Of a stretch of 64,000 nucleotides of DNA, positions 1 to 9,199 are shown piece after piece. The notes beneath the pieces were generated by a model. That model was not told the origin of the DNA, ran no database searches, and saw only the letters and a list, made by a program, of their open reading frames with translations. Both the position numbers and the translations under genes were made by a program. Source of the DNA: Batillaria attramentaria (lineage: Eukaryota; Mollusca; Gastropoda; Batillariidae); NCBI GenBank assembly GCA_018292915.2, contig JACVVK020000294.1, positions 257,501 through 321,500 of the forward strand, written 5' to 3'. Within the stretch, counting starts at the first letter, position 1. The number at the start of each line of letters is the position of its first letter.

Positions 1-124
1 TGTGAGTTTTTGTCCATTTTGCCTGTTGTTCATTGTGGTGTACCTTTCTTGCGTGCGCGGCGTTAAGCCCTAACTAGCTAACTAACGAACGAACTAACAA
101 ACTAACTAACTAACTAACTAACTG

Positions 125-161
<37 letters not shown>

Positions 162-165
162 TCTT
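1..165 (+). repeat. SINE-like 3' tail with (CTAA)n
   Basis: A short segment reading GCGCGGCGTTAAGCCCTAA runs into a long (CTAA)n tetranucleotide tract (about 65-161). The same joint of GCGGCGTTAAGCCCTAA with a CTAA-type tail occurs again near 16650-16680, so this looks like the 3' end of a dispersed retroposon whose body is diverged or outside the window. Only about 20 bases are shared between the two places. Confidence 0.4.
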
Positions 166-279
166 GTGTACTGAATAGCTTGTGGTCGTTGACCGTGACC
201 TCCGCTGTTGGTTATTCTCACTAAGGAAGAGAGAAAATCGGCTAATGAAGTTTGAGCTGTCACTCAGTTTAGTTGCAAC

Positions 280-300
280 CCCCCCCCCCCCCCCCCAGTG

Positions 301-366
<66 letters not shown>
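280..366. repeat. poly-C and (CT)n microsatellite
   Basis: A C homopolymer (about 280-296) is followed by an uninterrupted (CT)n tract from 303 to 366. Open reading frames here are repeat artefacts. Confidence 0.95.
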
Positions 367-368
<2 letters not shown>

Positions 369-369
369 C

Positions 370-660
370 CTATTACTCGCCTCATACACACACTCTCTCA
401 CCTATTCAACAAGGTCAGAATATAAGCTAAAGATGGTGGTTCAGCATTTCACTTTGCGTTGCCTCTTTGTATTTCTTTTTAATGTTAATTCGCATTAAAC
501 TAGGTAGGAATTGGTGAATGAGTGTGGAGGGGAGCCGGGGTGAAAATTTCGAAAACGAGGCTGTCTGTAGAAACGCTAGCAAAATACACCATGATACTTT
601 AGTCATACGTGTAGTATGTTGTATGTGTATCACTTGAAACACGCACGATACAGAAATTAA
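370..660. other. intergenic stretch, nothing recognised
   Basis: Ordinary intergenic sequence between two microsatellites. I see no conserved protein, splice pattern or inverted repeat. Confidence 0.5.
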
Positions 661-665
661 AAAAA

Positions 666-785
666 TGTACGCGCGCGCACACACACACACACACGCACGC
701 AAACGCACACGCACGCAAACGCACGCACGCACACACGCACACGCACACGCACACACGCACACGCACACACACACACACACACACA

Positions 786-818
<33 letters not shown>
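666..818. repeat. (CA)n/(CGCA)n compound microsatellite
   Basis: Alternating CA and ACGC units run to the edge of the downstream flank of the first fucosyltransferase gene. A (CA)n tract lies at the equivalent place beside the second copy (5492-5550), so the tract may mark the duplication boundary. Confidence 0.9.
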
Positions 819-917
819 GTGCCCCCACAGCCAGTGACATTCACCAGTTAGAGTCTTGTTCTCATGTACAAGATGCAGAACACACAAAAACTGCCATAGC
901 TAACCGCCAAACGTTCG

Positions 918-923
918 TTTATT
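918..923 (-). terminator. poly(A) signal AATAAA of the first fucosyltransferase gene
   Basis: AATAAA on the minus strand lies 172 nt past the stop codon. The flanking sequence is conserved beside the second copy (signal at 5630-5635), which supports its being the shared 3' end. Confidence 0.6.
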
Positions 924-1094
924 CCACATCCTTGTGCACCGCACCGTCATTGCAGCAAACCTTTGAAATATACGTTTGTGTTTTTTCGCCATGACGCCGA
1001 GGTGTCTTACCTGAATTATGTACAGTTTATGGCAATACATTACGTCACGTCACGACATTTTCCATGAAACAGAAGGACAAAAAAATACAAGAAA

Positions 1095-2384
1095 CTAGAA
1101 ACCGATCCATTCAGGGTAAAAGTGATCCGTACCGTTGTGTAAGAAGGAGCGGCAGTACTTTGAGTTGGGTATGCAGACATCTTTGCTATACACCACAATT
1201 CCCTCGTTGAAGTAAGCAGCCCACCAGCCAAACGTGCCTACAGACATGATGATGTGATCCAAGCGGGAAAGAAGGTTCATGTCCGCCGCCGCCGAATCGG
1301 AACGGTTCTGGAAATAGACGCCATGCACATCCTGCACGTTTTCCACCCACCATTTTGGCTTCGTGGTGATGACGACAAAGACGACGACGTCATGAAATTT
1401 GCGCCGGAAGTACGTCATGGCTCTTTTGTAGTATTCAGGGGGAGCAATTTTCCTACCATCTTTGCCGGAGAGAAAGTCCTCCATGCGGATGTGTACACCG
1501 ACAAGGACTTGATCCGGAAACCTTCGCCGAAGGTCGGCGAGCATTTGTGAAGCCTTCAGCACGATGTCCTTTCGAAAGGTCAAAGCCTTCTTCAGGTCAT
1601 CCCTGCACGATTCGAAGTATTTCCACGACTGACGGTAGCCGCCAAGAGCATGATCGGTGTCGTTTGACAGACGCATCACGCTTTCGTCGAAGGAGCAGCA
1701 GAATCCGTACCCATGCCTAACTGCGTTTCTTATGTCTACGTTGCGTGGTAGATCTCTTGAACGCAGAGCTGGAAGGTTTTCAAACACCTCCAGCGCTCTG
1801 CTGTTGGGTACGACCAGGGCCAGGCCGTTCCGTTTCGCTATGCAGAAACCTGTGGCATAGGTAAACATAAGGTTTCCGAGACGTCCAGGGCCACTTATGT
1901 GCAAGTAGTGACGATTCTCTGGCGTGTCTGCATCACTGTTATTGGAGGTAAGGTTTGGAGTAGGTACTGTAGGCACGACACTGTGGGTTAATACTGACTT
2001 GTTGACCCGTATCAGGTTGACTTCCTTCCTCAAATCGTCACTCCCCTCTTCAGTTGGTCCTTTTTCGGGATTTACTTTCAGGTTTATTTTCTTGCTCAAA
2101 CCTTTACTTCCCTCTTCATCTTGTCGTTTTCCAGGGTAGTGGTTTGATGTGATGTTTACCGGTCTCGCAGACAACGTGTTGTTTCTAGCAGGCATTGCAC
2201 TCTTTGCGTTGCTGTTCCTCACCACCGGAGCCTGTGGCTTCACGGACATGACGTCTTCCGTTGACTTGCCGGAGATGACGTCATACTGATGAAACAGAAG
2301 GGCATGCTTGTAACTTAATACGAACACAATGAGTACGGGGATTAGCAGCGCCACGAACAGTGTTCGCTTTGTGGACAGTGCCAT
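1095..2384 (-). CDS. GT11 alpha-1,2-fucosyltransferase-like protein, copy 1
   Basis: An intact single-exon 429 aa type II Golgi glycosyltransferase. By family it should transfer fucose from GDP-fucose to a terminal galactose or related sugar on glycans in the Golgi lumen. A short cytoplasmic tail and one signal anchor (about residues 8-25) are followed by a low-complexity stem rich in K, E, T and N (about 30-155) and then the catalytic domain. Visible GT11 marks are GRLGNLMFTYA (167-177), the nucleotide-sugar motif as HIRMEDF (298-304; many family members have HxRRxD, so the second R is replaced by M), and SVGTFGWWAAY (381-391). N-glycosylation sequons include N68, N77, N144, N241, N360 and N417. 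The start is the first Met before the anchor, and the length fits the family. A second copy lies about 5.4 kb away on the same strand. The exact acceptor cannot be read from sequence. Confidence 0.93.
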   Translation of the reverse strand: MALSTKRTLFVALLIPVLIVFVLSYKHALLFHQYDVISGKSTEDVMSVKPQAPVVRNSNAKSAMPARNNTLSARPVNITSNHYPGKRQDEEGSKGLSKKINLKVNPEKGPTEEGSDDLRKEVNLIRVNKSVLTHSVVPTVPTPNLTSNNSDADTPENRHYLHISGPGRLGNLMFTYATGFCIAKRNGLALVVPNSRALEVFENLPALRSRDLPRNVDIRNAVRHGYGFCCSFDESVMRLSNDTDHALGGYRQSWKYFESCRDDLKKALTFRKDIVLKASQMLADLRRRFPDQVLVGVHIRMEDFLSGKDGRKIAPPEYYKRAMTYFRRKFHDVVVFVVITTKPKWWVENVQDVHGVYFQNRSDSAAADMNLLSRLDHIIMSVGTFGWWAAYFNEGIVVYSKDVCIPNSKYCRSFLHNGTDHFYPEWIGF

Positions 2385-2439
2385 GCTTGTGACTCAAGTT
2401 GTTCTCAGGTTCAGCCCTTTGAGGAAACACACCTCGTAT

Positions 2440-2830
2440 GATAAGGCCAATAAAACTATGAACATCAAAAAGAATGTTTCGAATTTTATCACTCACAAAA
2501 TAAAAACCCATAGCTAGGTCGGCATTTGTGTTGTGATTTTTTAAAACCTTTTTTGGAGGACTTTCTATCACGCAGAGCCGCAAGGAGAGGCAAGAGAAGG
2601 CCAATAAAACAACGAAAACAAACAAAAATGGATTCTAATTTTATCACTCACAAAAAAAAAAAAACGGATAGCTAGGTCAGCATTTATGTTTTCATTTTTT
2701 TTAACTTAGCTACCACCACCACCACCACCACACCCCATCCTACCCCAACTCTGAAAACTTCGATTTGACCATCTCAAAACATTTAGCAAAAGGATGGTTA
2801 GGTCGGTATTACTGTTTTTGAACTTTGTTT
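2440..2830 (-). promoter_or_regulatory. repeated upstream module of fucosyltransferase copy 1 (candidate promoter)
   Basis: A block containing GGCCAATAAAAC, a TTTTATCACTCA element and GCTAGGTCGGCATTT (plus-strand reading) occurs at about 2440-2550, again at about 2598-2700, and as a shorter remnant at 2785-2825. A matching single block lies at 7835-7945, upstream of copy 2. Conservation directly upstream of both start codons makes it a candidate promoter or 5' UTR. It could also be passive hitchhiking in the duplication. Confidence 0.4.
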
Positions 2831-2994
2831 TATCCACGAACCCCATACCCCATCCATGCCAAGCAACTTTTCTTCTTGAAGTCAAAGACTGCTCCGGATA
2901 GCAAAGTGAGACATGCACGGGCCAGGAGAAGTCACTATGCGACACGAGGAGATTATGATGTCCCTTGCGTCGATTGTTCGTGTTTTATGTTTGT

Positions 2995-3001
2995 TTGGTT
3001 G

Positions 3002-3033
<32 letters not shown>

Positions 3034-3047
3034 GGTGGTGGTGGTAT
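2995..3047. repeat. (GTT)n/(GGT)n trinucleotide tract
   Basis: Runs of TTG then GGT repeats. ORFs encoding poly-C or poly-W here are artefacts. Confidence 0.9.
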
Positions 3048-3166
3048 TTTTCCCCCCAAACGGGAAACGTCTTCATTTGCTGCGATAAGCAAGGGACGGC
3101 CTTGACCGCAGAAACAAATGAATTACTTTCTGTGTTTTGTTGTTGTTGTTGTGTTTTGGGTTTTTG

Positions 3167-3242
<76 letters not shown>
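3167..3242. repeat. (GT)n microsatellite
   Basis: About 37 uninterrupted GT units, directly abutting the 5' end of a SINE-A copy. Confidence 0.95.
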
Positions 3243-3243
<1 letters not shown>

Positions 3244-3246
3244 GGT

Positions 3247-3416
3247 GGAGCCGGGGTGGCCGAATGGTTGAGCGTTGGAATGCTCGGGTCGTGAGTTCGA
3301 ATCCCGGCCTGGGCCATATATTTGTGCTGGCTTTTTCATCGTTGTGCCGTCTTTCATGTCACCCGTAAGCGGTGGAAAAGGACGTTAAACTCCCAAACAC
3401 CCACCCCACCCACCCC
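3247..3416 (+). mobile_element. tRNA-derived SINE, family A
   Basis: The head has RNA polymerase III box A (TGGCCGAATGG) and box B (GAGTTCGAATCC) spaced as in a tRNA. A shared body follows (ATATTTGTGCTGGCTTTTTCATC, in part) and ends in GACGTTAAAC and a CACCCACCC tail. At least seven other copies occur in this window (14435, 19430, 21327, 42865, 54524, 58689 and 59815). The body distinguishes it from a functional tRNA gene. Confidence 0.85.
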
Positions 3417-3509
3417 CTTTTTTTGTTTATGGTTGTGGTTGGTGTTTTTTGTTGGTGGTGATGGTGGTGGGTTTTTTTGTTTGTTTTTTTGTTTTTTTGT
3501 TGGGTTTTT

Positions 3510-3540
<31 letters not shown>

Positions 3541-3655
3541 TTTTTTTTTTGTTTTTTTTTTTTTTGGGGGGGGTTGTTGTTCTTTTTTGGCGGGGGGGGG
3601 GGGGGGGGTTGTATTGGTGTTTTTTTTTTGTTTTTGTTTTTTTTTGGCCTTAGCG
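3417..3655. repeat. T/G-rich low-complexity tract
   Basis: Homopolymer T and G runs with GTT repeats follow the SINE tail. No coding signal. Confidence 0.9.
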
Positions 3656-3832
3656 TACTTTCTCTGTCTCTATTTCTCTGTATGGATACTCGCAAGATGG
3701 ACGTTGCAGAAAACAGCCCCAAGCCGTGACAATTTACGACACCTGTAGACATCTTAATTGGCCTCACTTGTCGCCATCAATAAATGAGTCGATCAGCTCA
3801 TGCGTTAGCAGTGGCTTTAAGCATGGTAGCAG

Positions 3833-3834
<2 letters not shown>

Positions 3835-3878
<44 letters not shown>
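3835..3878. repeat. (GT)n microsatellite
   Basis: A perfect GT tract in otherwise unremarkable intergenic DNA (3656-4092). Confidence 0.95.
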
Positions 3879-4092
3879 AATGTAATTCCTACGTCGTCAA
3901 GAGAAAAGCTGCTTGCATTGATTTGAAAGGCGATACAGATTTGTGCATAGTTATGTGTGCATGTGCATTTCAGCCCTAACGCTGTCCAGGTACTCTTTTG
4001 AAAGTATTTGTTATAATAGAAATTGGAGTCAACGCATTCGTTGATAAGTTGTCCACACGCTGTTGTATGCCTGTCATATATATTGAGACTTC

Positions 4093-4689
4093 TAAGCTCC
4101 CGACAAAAAGCTTTCCGAAGTGCGAAAAAAATTTACAGAATCGATCGTGCAAGCACAGTCAACTCTGTCACAGTTGCAGAGTTCACACAGTGTCCAGAAA
4201 CAGCGACAAAACCGTGCCGAAAAACTGCCCCCACTTCCTGTCCACGCTACTGTGCACATCCCCGTGCAACCCGACGCATTATGTGACCACGCCGCGGATA
4301 CGTCAGTTCAGACGATTGAGCGATGTCTGACATGGCGCAAACTATATGCTACTGCCGGTAAGTGTTTGAAAGCAATTTTGTTTCTTGCGTAAACATTTTC
4401 AGCTCGCATACGAGCGACACTGACCAAATTCAAAAGTGACACGACTTGTATGGGGATCACTGCGGACAGTACTGACTCGGTCACGGCTGCTGTGATGACC
4501 ACTGCACGGAGATGTGCACAGTAGCGTGGGCGGACCCCGACAGGAAGTAGGGGCAGTTTTTCGGCACGGTTTTGTCGCTGTTTCTGGACGCTGTGTGAAC
4601 TCTGCAACTGTGACAGAGTTGACTGTGCTTGCACGGCCGACTCTGTAGATGTTTTTTCACACTTCGGAAAGCTTTTTGTTGGGAGCTTA
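4093..4689. mobile_element. foldback / long-TIR non-autonomous DNA element
   Basis: The two ends are inverted copies of about 165-190 bp. The left arm starts TAAGCTCCC and continues through AAAGCTTTCCGAA; the right arm ends TTCGGAAAGCTTTTT and GGGAGCTTA. The arms match over most of their length, with small indels. The loop (about 4262-4500) has no credible ORF. Length and structure suit a MITE or foldback element. I found no clear target-site duplication, so the superfamily is unassigned. Confidence 0.8.
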
Positions 4690-4920
4690 GATCTTTATGC
4701 AGGACTAACTGAAGATCACTAACTGTACTGAATCAATACGAGAAGCACTAACACATTTTGTGACTGAGTAAAATACGTGCGTTCGACAGCTTTGCTATTA
4801 GGTAACGTATATTACATGCGGACGCAGGGAAGATGTAAATGAACAGAGTAGCCCATCCTTTCTTCACAGGCACAGCCGTATTGGGCATTTCGTGAGACCA
4901 CGATATTTACGACAGTATAA

Positions 4921-5109
4921 CGACGTAAGGTAAGCAAATAAAAGCGACATAAAAGGGACAGAAACCACTTAACTTTGACAAAGGACGGCACAGGTCGACG
5001 TTTCGGCTTACGCCTTCTTCAGGACATAAACAAATTTTATGTCGCTTTTATTTGCTTAACTTGTAACCACTTCGCAGTCATTACCGTTTCCGTTTCGACG
5101 TAAGGTAAG
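4921..5109. mobile_element. short retroelement-like insertion with 14 bp target-site duplication
   Basis: CGACGTAAGGTAAG at 4921-4934 is repeated exactly at 5096-5109, bounding a 161 bp insert. The insert has a 20 bp inverted piece at its left end (CAAATAAAAGCGACATAAAA, complementary to about 5036-5055). It carries a hammerhead-like core on the minus strand (5001-5022). Its right end is the same ~51 bp that ends a second insertion at 9247-9330. Shared end, variable length and long TSD suggest truncated retrotransposition. A Penelope-like origin is possible, because such elements can carry hammerhead motifs, but no reverse transcriptase is present to confirm it. Confidence 0.65.
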
Positions 5110-5271
5110 TTCAGTAGGTAAAGGGTTTTCCTCGACTAACAGTAACACTTTCTGCATAAGACTTTATACATGCAGATATGAATTTCATCCTCTTTTGAAA
5201 CTGTTTTATTTTCCTTCCGTCGTTCTTCCTTTTTCTTCAGTTAAAACATAGTACCTTTTGAGTGAAAGAGT

Positions 5272-5283
5272 GACGTGTGTGTG

Positions 5284-5340
<57 letters not shown>

Positions 5341-5345
5341 GCGTG
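5272..5345. repeat. (GT)n/(GTGC)n microsatellite
   Basis: GT units change to GTGC units. A (CT)n/(CA)n tract follows at 5474-5550, just before the 3' flank of the second fucosyltransferase copy. Confidence 0.9.
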
Positions 5346-5473
5346 TGCTCTGACAATGCTGACGATGATGCGTTTTGTATGTTTATTAGTGTAGCAAGGA
5401 CAGATAGCAAACGAGACCTGTGTGTCTATTATCTCATCCTTCAAAAATAATGTTTCAGTCAGTCAGTCAGTCA

Positions 5474-5474
5474 G

Positions 5475-5550
<76 letters not shown>
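5474..5550. repeat. (CT)n(CA)n microsatellite
   Basis: A perfect dinucleotide tract bordering the duplicated fucosyltransferase unit, at the position equivalent to 666-818. Confidence 0.95.
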
Positions 5551-5552
<2 letters not shown>

Positions 5553-5629
5553 TCACCAGTAACAGTCTTGTTCTCAAGCACAAGATGCAGAACACACAAA
5601 CACTGCCGTAGCTAACCGCCAAACGTTCA

Positions 5630-5635
5630 TTTATT
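5630..5635 (-). terminator. poly(A) signal AATAAA of the second fucosyltransferase gene
   Basis: Same signal and flank as 918-923, but 858 nt beyond the stop codon because of the extra ~670 bp at 5790-6463. Confidence 0.5.
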
Positions 5636-5788
5636 CCACATCCTTGTGCGCTGCGCTTTTTGCAAACCTTTGAAATATACGTTTGTGTTTTTTTGTTTTT
5701 ATTTTTGTTTCCGCCATGCCGCCGAGGTGTCTTACTTAAATTATGTACAGTTTACGGCAAAACATTACGTCATGACATTTTTCATGAA

Positions 5789-6464
5789 ACAGAAAAACGA
5801 GGCCCATCCCATAAAGTTGTTTCTCCAAATTTCATGATTTGTCTGTTTTGTTTTTATTGTTGCCGGTGTTTTGTTTTGTTTTTCTTTCTTTCTTATAAAT
5901 TTATAGAAAGACCTCGTGGTCTTCAATACCTTGGACTGTACTTACGAAATCGCAAAATTGCAACTCTTTGGACCGGTGCTTTTCGCAGAAACTCTTTGGA
6001 CCGGTGTTTTTCGCAGAAGGAAAAAAAAACTGCCGGTTTAGCTATAATTACTGTTATTTTTAATACTCAATATATAATAGTGCAGTAGTTCTTGTCATAT
6101 GTTCAATTGTCATGCTTGACAATTACGCCGGGATGATGCGTAATTTGAATGAGTCTTTTCATAGATAGTCGGCCTTATATGCAAGTACCTCAGATTTTTT
6201 TTTTTTTTTTTTTTTTTAATCACAAAACCTTTCAGAGGTACAGAGCTGTGCTACTATACGAACCAGTTCGCACAACTCCCGCCAAAAAGACCGCAGCAGC
6301 ATAGTGTGCACGTAAGGGTCTATGACGCAGATTTCGTTACGTCACAATGTGCGTGAAAGTATGCATTTTCTGTTGAAACGTCACAGTCTTGTTTTTCCAC
6401 CATCGAGACTTGCTGCTGCGCACAGCGAAATCTGCCCCACCCTATAAAGCTATTTCTCTACAGA
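5789..6464. other. ~671 bp present only in the 3' flank of fucosyltransferase copy 2
   Basis: Aligning the two 3' flanks, copy 1 passes directly from ACAGA to the segment that copy 2 reaches only after this block. ACAGA stands at both edges (5789-5793 and 6460-6464). This fits an insertion in copy 2 with a 5 bp repeat, or a microhomology deletion in copy 1. Inside are a 28 bp direct repeat (AAACTCTTTGGACCGGTG twice, about 5966-6020) and two similar blocks (CCCATAAAG-TTTCT near 5808 and CCTATAAAG-TTTCT near 6440). No ORF of note. Confidence 0.55.
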
Positions 6465-6492
6465 GGAACAACTTAAAAATACGACTAAGAAA

Positions 6493-7776
6493 CTACAGAC
6501 CGATCCATTCAGGGTAAAAGTGATCCGTACCGTTGTGTAAGAAGGAGCGGCAGTACTTTGAGTTGGGTGTGCAGACATCTTTGCAATACACCACAGTTCC
6601 CTCGTTGAAGTAAGCAGCCCACCAGCCAAACGTGCCTACAGACATGATGATGTGATCCAAGCGGGAAAGAAGGTTCATGTCCGCCGCCGCCGAATCGGAA
6701 CGGTTCTGGAAATAGACGCCATGCACATCCTGCACGTTTTCCACCCACCATTTTGGTTTCTTGGTGATGGCGACAAAGACGACATGAAATTTGCGCCGGA
6801 AGTACGTCATGGCTCTTTTGTAGTATTCAGGGGAAGCAATTTTCCTACCATCTTTGCCGGAGAGAAAGTCCTCCATGCGGATGTGTACACCGACAAGGAC
6901 TTGATCCGGAAACCTTCGCCGAAGGTCGGCGAGCATTTGTGAAGCCTTTAGCACGATGTCCTTTCGAAAGGTCAAAGCCTTCTTCAGGTCATCCCTGCAC
7001 GATTCGAAGTATTTCCACGACTGACGGTAGCCGCCAAGAGCATGATCGGTGTCGTTTGACAGACGCATCACGCTTTCGTCGAAGGAGCAGCAGAATCCGT
7101 ACCCATGCCTAACTGCGTTTCTTATGTCTACGTTGCGTGGTAGATCTCTTGAACGCAGAGCTGGAAGGTTTTCAAACACCTCCAGCGCTCTGCTGTTGGG
7201 TACGACCAGGGCCAGGCCGTTCCGTTTCGCTATGCAGAAACCTGTGGCATAGGTAAACATAAGGTTTCCGAGACGTCCAGGGCCACTTATGTGCAAGTAG
7301 TGACGATTCTCTGGCGTGTCTGCATCACTGTTATTGGAGGTAAGGTTTGGAGTAGGTACTGTAGGCACGACACTGTGGGTTAATACTGACTTGTTGACCC
7401 GTATCAGGTTGACTTCCTTCCTCAAATCGTCACTCCCCTCTTCAGTTGGTCCTTTTTCGGGATTTACTTTCAGGTTTATTTTCTTGCTCAAACCTTTACT
7501 TCCCTCTTCATCTGGTCGTTTTCCAGGGTAGTGGTTTGATGTGATGTTTACCGGTCTCGCAGACAACGTTTTCTTTCTAGCAGGCATAACACTCTTTGCG
7601 TTGCTGTCCGACGGCACCAGAGCCTGTGGCTTCACGGACATGACGTCCTCCGTTGACTTGCCGGAGTTGACGTCATACGGATGAAACAGATAGGTGTTCT
7701 TGTAACTAAATACGAACATAATGAGTGCGAGGATTAGCACAGCCACGAACAGTCTTTGCTTTGTGGACAGTGCCAT
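6493..7776 (-). CDS. GT11 alpha-1,2-fucosyltransferase-like protein, copy 2
   Basis: An intact single-exon 427 aa paralogue of the gene at 1095-2384, with the same layout: signal anchor (about 8-25), charged stem, then a GT11 catalytic domain with GRLGNLMFTYA, HIRMEDF and SVGTFGWWAAY. Predicted role is Golgi-lumen fucosylation of glycans using GDP-fucose. Differences from copy 1 cluster in residues 7-70 (anchor and upper stem) and near the C-terminus (KFHVVFVAITKK instead of KFHDVVVFVVITTK; VVYCKDVCTP instead of VVYSKDVCIP). Roughly residues 72-310 differ at one position only. No frameshift or stop is seen, so both copies look functional. The changed anchor and stem could alter Golgi retention (inference). 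Confidence 0.93.
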   Translation of the reverse strand: MALSTKQRLFVAVLILALIMFVFSYKNTYLFHPYDVNSGKSTEDVMSVKPQALVPSDSNAKSVMPARKKTLSARPVNITSNHYPGKRPDEEGSKGLSKKINLKVNPEKGPTEEGSDDLRKEVNLIRVNKSVLTHSVVPTVPTPNLTSNNSDADTPENRHYLHISGPGRLGNLMFTYATGFCIAKRNGLALVVPNSRALEVFENLPALRSRDLPRNVDIRNAVRHGYGFCCSFDESVMRLSNDTDHALGGYRQSWKYFESCRDDLKKALTFRKDIVLKASQMLADLRRRFPDQVLVGVHIRMEDFLSGKDGRKIASPEYYKRAMTYFRRKFHVVFVAITKKPKWWVENVQDVHGVYFQNRSDSAAADMNLLSRLDHIIMSVGTFGWWAAYFNEGTVVYCKDVCTPNSKYCRSFLHNGTDHFYPEWIGL

Positions 7777-7834
7777 GCTTGTGACTCAAGTTGTTCTCCT
7801 GTTCAGCCCTGTGAGGAAACACACCTCGTATGAT

Positions 7835-7945
7835 AAGGCCAATAAAACAATACAAACAAAAATAGAATGGTTTCTAATTTTATCACTCAAAATATAAAAA
7901 CCCATAGCTAGGTCGGCATTTGCGTTTTGATTTTTTTTTTTAACC
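7835..7945 (-). promoter_or_regulatory. upstream module shared with fucosyltransferase copy 1
   Basis: Matches the block at 2440-2550 (GGCCAATAAAAC, TTTTATCACTCA, GCTAGGTCGGCATTT). Similarity between the two genes' upstream regions ends at about 7945, giving the approximate limit of the duplicated unit. Confidence 0.4.
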
Positions 7946-7949
7946 TTAA

Positions 7950-8610
7950 TTGGAGATGTCCTCACGTGCGTGTGTGCATGTTGCCTACATATTCTTCCTT
8001 GTCTAATGTCCTTCGTTCTTCTTCGATATTAGACGGGCTAAGTCCATCTTTGCTAAGTCAGCTTGTGTGTTTTGGAACAGGTTTTTTGCTCGTGAATGCG
8101 CGTGTACGCTCGAAATACTCTATCTTGATGATTTAGTACAGCTCTCCATTCGATACAACGTTGTTTACGCTTTGCGCGAGCGGTCGGACAACCAAATACA
8201 CGAGCGCTCACTCAGTGTCAGAGACGTGCTGTAATAAACTCCACACGGCTATAACTTTTCGACGCGCTCACGAGTCTTTTTGTGAGTGGATGAGGCTTCT
8301 TCCGCAGTCAATGTAAGAACTCGCTACGTGAAGAGTGTAGGCCGGAGTCACCGTATACCTCGGTAAGACGACGGGCTCTTCAGACATTCACCACGTAAGA
8401 CCGCGTCATCGAGTACGCCTCTGTTCACTCAGTGCCCTGCAGCACGAAAGACGTTTTCACTGTCCAGGTGGCTAAGCAATACGATGAGATACAGAAAAAC
8501 AGCTCAGAGCGAACTGTGAGCAAAAAAAATAAAACAAGATGGCCACCAGCCCAATATGTTGTTTCCATTTGATCACCTGCTATCGTCACGGTCGTTCTTT
8601 TGTAATGCCA
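7950..8610. other. intergenic stretch, nothing recognised
   Basis: No convincing protein, splice pattern or inverted repeat. The part at 8150-8460 is relatively GC-rich with several ACGAG/CACGTA words. It could be part of an old retroelement, but I cannot show it. Confidence 0.4.
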
Positions 8611-8615
8611 TGTAT

Positions 8616-8715
<100 letters not shown>

Positions 8716-9199
8716 GAAACAACTGACCGGGCTGTCACACCAATCTTGTTTTTGGAAGAGAGACGTCAAGTTGTATTCTTTGAAATCTATGACGTTTTTC
8801 CTCACTGGGATGACGCATAATACATTTGGCGTAATAACTTTGATACAGTTCTTGCAATGAAAGCAGGCCCATGAAAATTGAAGTGTTGCTGCTGCGTGCG
8901 CAGTGTAAAGATCGAATTAATACCGTCCCAATATGTTTAACAGACAAGTCTGCGCGGCGAACGTTTTCTAACTATGTGTTATGTCAGACATACACACGCG
9001 CGCGCGCACACACTCACACGCACGCACGCACGCGCACACGCACACACACACACAGACTCGCGCGAGCCGCGTTTGTGCTCCATTGAGACCTATGTGGTGT
9101 TCTCTCACTCTACTATGCTATTGAGTGAGAGTCAGTGGGAAAAACAAAGCACACTACATCAATGAAACTCCCGCTTTCCCTGTCTACACATAGAGAACG

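Noticed and set aside
427..994. Open frames of 76-137 codons made of C/V/R/H or T/H/A repeats
   Set aside because: They are translations of (CA)n/(CGCA)n microsatellites, as are similar frames at 3073, 12526, 27095, 36689 and elsewhere.
1254..2139. Plus-strand open frames inside the fucosyltransferase genes (also 6652-7531)
   Set aside because: They are antisense shadows of the conserved GT11 coding frame and are duplicated only because the gene is.
3247..3325. Functional tRNA genes at the heads of SINE families A, C, D and E
   Set aside because: Each head is fused to a repeated body present at many places, and several heads have mismatches in stems. They are SINEs, not tRNA genes.
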